64,000 nucleotides of DNA from Albula goreensis (taxonomy: Eukaryota > Chordata > Actinopteri > Albuliformes > Albulidae): contig CM040758.1 of the NCBI GenBank assembly GCA_022829145.1, forward strand, positions 24,225,575-24,289,574. Direction: 5' to 3'. A model generated the notes under the pieces. The model saw nothing but the letters and a program-made list of their open reading frames with translations. It made no database searches and was not told the DNA's origin. Both the position numbers and the translations under genes were made by a program. Below are positions 60,301 through 64,000 of this stretch, one piece after another (the first letter of the stretch is position 1; each line of letters starts with the position of its first letter).

Positions 60301-62132
60301 TACAGATTGTGAGTGCTCCAAAGGTAATGAAAATAAGTACAGTGGTTTATGAGGGACATTTTTAAAATTTTCTACAACATCGTAAATGAGTAGTAAAACC
60401 AGGAAATTCTACTTACTGTAGCCAGGTTTTTTTTTTTTCATTGAAACACGCTCATTAGCTATGCTGTGACAGAATTTGTCCTACACGTTGGCAAATTGGC
60501 TTCAGTTTCATAATGTGCGATAGAGTTATATTTAATTGCAAGTGGTACATGTATGCTGAAATCTGATTGGCTGACACACCATGAAACTTACTTGACAATC
60601 TGTGACTGCAGCAAAGACATATGGCTGTATGATACAAATACAGTTTATAGTTGCCATGCATGAGAAGATGCTGGATTTTTATAAATGTGCATATGTTTCA
60701 AATTTGGTTAAAAATGAGCTACACAGGAAAATGCTCCATGTTAAAAATTCAAAATAATGTTAAACAAAACCATAACTCTATTCGCATTAGTCCAAAATGC
60801 GTAATACATAACACCATAAGTGTACTATACACTCCATTAGAGTTGATTTAACACTGAAAATTTTGCTGTGAGTAATGGACTTAGCTGCTGTAACTCTGAG
60901 ATGTGTGTGTTGAGGTATGAACATGTGTGCAAAGTTTCAGGGCTCTGTGGTCGATTTAATAGATATTTTATTCCTTTTTATGTCCAAATCTGGTCACCAT
61001 ATTGGATGATGTAGCCAGGCTACAAAACCTAAGGATACATATAGACATACCGCTTTGCCCGTTGCCCAAAATAAAGCAGCCTTTTTCTCTGCATGGTGGA
61101 GATAAAGGAATAGACAAAAACCTTTCTAGACCTTGCTTTGGGCTTTAACAACCATTGTAAACAAGATGAAAACAATTAGATTTCCTGATAAATAGTATAT
61201 GTCGCAGAAGTACAACCACAGGGAAATGTAATTTTTTCTCATTAGCGAGAAGTAGATTCATTCAGCGCCAATGTGTTCCATATTGCTGCTTGGGTATTCC
61301 TTCATTTGGGTTAATCCTGGCTGTAGCCTGGTAAGATCGTGTCAACGTGCACAACATTTTTCCCCTATAACATTGTGTGAGAGGATTAGAGCCCCGTGTG
61401 CTTAATGAGAAAAAAAAATGTCTGATATTTCATGCCTTTCGCTCTCCTGCTAAAGGTGCTGATCTCCTTGCAGGGGAGCTAATTACCTGGAACCGTGAGA
61501 CCCGGGTTCCGTCTCCTTGGTAACGGTATAGAAGGTTGACAGCGGGGAGGAGCATGCTGTTTCTCTCACAATAACAGACCCAGATTATAAATAATATTAG
61601 TATATCATCAGTAGCATTAAAAAGACCTTCACAACTTTTCAGAACACGAATTGTATTTGTATAGTAGTTTAAAAACAATAATATATATAGTTTAAAAATA
61701 GTAATAATCTGTTGAGCAGAAACAAAAAATTCTTATCATGAATACCTAAGCTCTATTTTGAATTATTGTTTTTTAGGAGTTTATCATGACACAACAGAAG
61801 ATGTTACATGGTGGTTACAAGGTGTTACATGTCTGCAATGTTACGACTGCATCACTGTTTTTATTTTGTTGTTGTTGTTCATTTATATTTCTCAGAAAAA
61901 TTATTGTGCTTGTAAAACTGCAGCCTCTATAATGATGTGCCATCTTGACATGAATGATTGACAGAGCCATAATGGTGTCAGTCGCACCTACCTACGCATT
62001 CAGATGCCCTGGTCTTTGACCTTTGACCTGTGACCTTTCATGCACCTCCATTGCAGAGAGCAAACTGGGGGATGCCTGTCATTCTTGCTCTGCCTCATCA
62101 ATTCTGAGTGCAGACTAGTGATTATGTGACAT
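57396..62132. other. Gene-free stretch, partly transposon-like
   Basis: No coding gene recognised. GT-rich patches lie at about 58160-58225. 58380-58760 is of mixed composition and CNE-like. On the minus strand, 59040-59800 reads like an eroded dispersed repeat (phrases such as GAGCCATAATCAAACTCTGA and TGCCATAACTCCTGG), but I cannot name the family. 59850-61000 is AT-rich. Confidence 0.4.
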
Positions 62133-62300
62133 GGTAGAATAAAGTTTTATGAACCTCTGGAATGGGTGGAGCTACAATGAGCTGAACCAATTATAATGTT
62201 TTTCTCTTTAGAACAAAAGCAATGACTGGTTCACCTCAGCTGGGTACTGGCAGTATGTGGTTGCTCCACCCATTCCTTGTTTAAACCTCATGTTTCCATC
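62133..62300. mobile_element. CCAAT palindromic MITE, copy 5
   Basis: The left arm contains GGAATGGGTGGAGCTACAAT and GAGCTGAACCAATTATAATG. The reverse complement of the right arm contains GGAATGGGTGGAGCAACCAC and GAGGTGAACCAGTCATTGC. The left arm lacks about 18 bases present in the right arm. This is the clearest demonstration in the window that the family is an inverted duplication. Confidence 0.75.
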
Positions 62301-62430
62301 TCCGATATAGAAGTCTGGGGTAAACTGTCTTTCACTATGGAGGGAAGGCCATATAATCTGTTCACACTGTGCTCTGACTGAGGACTTAGGGCTCTTTCCA
62401 ATGGTCCATACTCATGATACGCCAGTAGCT

Positions 62431-62645
62431 TGGTACCATGACTAGTTGTTTGCCGCCGCCACCGTGTGTGTGTATGTGTGTGTTTCAAAACTATGTGGTG
62501 TCAATTTCACACAAGTAGAATATGACTGCAACAGTTACATTCCAAACTGTTACAGAATTAACTCTGTCCCAAAACAGCTATTGCACAAATATGAGGTTCA
62601 ATTTCTATTGACTACTATGCAAGAGTTAAAACTATCCAGACACTC
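62431..62645 (+). repeat. Dispersed repeat R2, copy 2
   Basis: Partner of 57190-57395. Matching blocks: GGTACCATGACTAGTTGTTT, TTTCAAAACTATGTGGTGTC, CACACAAGTAGAA, CATTCCAAACTGTTACAGAA, CACAAATATGAGGTTC, ATTGACTACTATGC and AACTATCCAGAC. A short GT run (62463-62484) has grown inside this copy. Confidence 0.7.
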
Positions 62646-63699
62646 TTTGAGACTTTGAATGCCAAAGATACGAGAGACTAGCACACACCTGAAACTCTCA
62701 TAAATGTGAGAGGATTTTGGTTTTACTGTGCTGCATCCACTGGGATCTATGGCAACCAGATTAATGCTCTCATTACTGCTTTATGGCTTATCACCATGGC
62801 AAAGAACTTTTAAAATGGCACCTCTCTGTTTTATTTGTGAATTTTTACTGGGTTTGTATGAATGTGAGATATGTAAATCTCTGTTTAAGGATGTCTTTTT
62901 TATAGAACTGGGAGCATTTGTATTCACTCTTACTGTTCCTCTTTGCAGGTTATTGTCCTCTTTCTCCAACTCTGCATACTCAGCTTCTTTGTAAAGACTT
63001 TTAACAAGTTTTCCAAAGACAATATTTTAATGAAGCCTTTTGTAGCCCTACTACTTACAAGCAATGTCGTTTAAAACTTTGCGCTATGATGATCTAAAAA
63101 GCTAGTATCTGATATTTTGCAGTTGCAATGGCTAACGGCAAGAGCAGGTAAACAATCTGAATGCAGGCTTGCTGTCGTTCACTGTCCATTAAGGTCATTC
63201 ATCTGTGTGATTTATTTATTCACTTTCATAACCCAGTCGTTCGGCATATGCTCGGCATGGAGGAGAACAGCGCCCCTGCCTCTGCCGCGCCATGTCGCCA
63301 CCGTCCTGCTCCAGCGGCTTCATTTTATACTTTTTCTCATTACATTGATTTCCTTTAATGGCGCGCGTATCCTGACATTTATGGAGCTGAAGTGGGAGGC
63401 AACCGAAATGTCACACCTTGACCCCTCCAGGCCCGGCTGCGCAGGAGGGGACGGCCAGGCGGAGCGCTCTCCCGCGCCACTGCGCTCGCTCATGTGGACA
63501 GGCTGCGAGGTATTTCAGTTCTGAGGAATATTGCTAATGGAATTGTCGGCACGCTCCCCCAACTGCGGCGTCAACCACTTCCGCAGAGTTAACCGATTTT
63601 ACAAAAAAAAAATAAAAAATTATAAATCACACTGCAGTCTTTCATTCTTATCCAAGGTTGGCCAGTGTGAGTGCGGGGTTTTCGTGCTGTCCCAGAACA
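62646..63699. other. Gene-free sequence with a GC-rich patch
   Basis: No coding gene recognised. 63260-63510 is GC- and CpG-rich (TGCCGCGCCATGTCGCC, AATGGCGCGCGTATCC, GAGCGCTCTCCCGCGCC) and open on plus from 63117 to 63524 (135 codons). The translation has no domain I recognise and no clear splice signals. An A run lies at 63602-63618. Confidence 0.4.
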
Positions 63700-63850
63700 G
63701 AAAGACCTGATTCAACTAATGGCTGTCTTCATCCGTGACCTTGATTAGCTGAGTCAGGTGTTTTAGTGCTGGGCAGGAACAGAAGCCTGCACTGACACCA
63801 ACCCTTCTAGGATAAGGCTGGAATCCCCGGCCCAGCACAGAGTAGGCCTT
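63700..63850. repeat. Teleost dispersed repeat with internal inverted repeat
   Basis: ACCTGATTCAACTAATGGCT and CCTTGATTAGCTGAGTCAGG form a short inverted repeat, followed by GTGCTGGGCAGGAACAGAAG and CCTGCACTGACACC. This phrase order is one I associate with a very common interspersed repeat of teleost genomes. The class is uncertain to me and the assignment is from memory. Confidence 0.5.
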
Positions 63851-64000
63851 TCTCCCTTCCAAAGGGCTTAGCTGTACCTGAGGCCCAGTGGGAAGGACTG
63901 CTTGTGAATTCTTAATTTTCCAGCGGTTTAAATTCAGCCCACTTGGCTCATCCGGACGTTTTCCGACTGTAAAACACATCCTGAAGTTTGCACACAGTGT
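63851..64000. other. Window edge, nothing recognised
   Basis: Unique-looking sequence without coding or repeat signal to the end of the window. Confidence 0.4.

Noticed and set aside
61438..61530. tRNA-like sequence with CGGGTTCCGTCTCC
   Set aside because: The supposed B box is imperfect and no A box or cloverleaf stems could be found at proper spacing.
63117..63524. 135-codon plus-strand frame
   Set aside because: The GC-rich composition explains its openness. The translation has no recognisable motif and there is no clear splice or promoter signal.

Overview
The window reads as nuclear DNA of a ray-finned fish, most likely a teleost. The main clue is at 10258-10325: a short stem with a GGATA loop followed by TGTAA repeats, which is the 3' end of UnaL2-type LINEs and their partner SINEs in eels and other fishes. 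Very abundant CA/GT microsatellites, small palindromic transposon relics, and a dispersed repeat at 63700-63850 of a kind I associate with fish genomes fit this. I found nothing bacterial, viral or organellar.

I found no convincing protein-coding gene. The open frames are short, have no recognisable domains, and most lie in low-complexity DNA. The longest ones (202, 312 and 358 codons) are created by a 48-bp tandem repeat whose period is a multiple of three, so frames stay open on both strands. The one stretch I would test as an exon is a 148-bp, cysteine-rich, minus-strand segment at 22159-22306 with plausible splice sites. No functional tRNA, rRNA, snRNA or known miRNA was recognised. The window is best described as intergenic or deep intronic sequence, i.e. 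a local gene desert.

Layout. 1-7.3 kb is mostly unique, with one CT and one TG tract. 7.37-7.85 kb is a CA-rich higher-order repeat. 9.9-12.2 kb holds two copies of a roughly 205-250 bp element about 2 kb apart, with the LINE/SINE tail between them. 17.8-18.2 kb is a GT-rich satellite, followed at 18.60-18.94 kb by a near-complete Tigger (pogo) MITE that strongly resembles the mammalian MER2/Tigger type. 21.2-22.4 kb is GC- and CpG-rich and contains the exon candidate. 25.6-35.5 kb has two palindromic MITEs, a tRNA-like SINE head, a CpG island with YY1-, ETS- and GC-box-like motifs (30.4-30.72 kb), a 36-bp minisatellite, a long CA tract and the 48-bp minisatellite. 40.3-40.6 kb is a 72-bp tandem repeat and 41.64-41.95 kb a second CpG island. 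44.7-47.9 kb is a transposon cluster: a palindromic element, a mariner-type MITE with TA target duplication, and two more CCAAT palindromes. 51.55 kb carries a 78-nt hairpin. 57.2 and 62.4 kb are two copies of another dispersed repeat, and a fifth CCAAT palindrome lies at 62.1 kb.

Since no genes were found, nothing can be said about genes acting together. If the region has a function, it is likely in the unique, moderately GC blocks that look like conserved non-coding elements (for example around 3.2, 14.9, 16.6, 20.4, 21.2, 26.4 and 29.8 kb) and in the two CpG islands. That is inference and needs comparison with other fish genomes.
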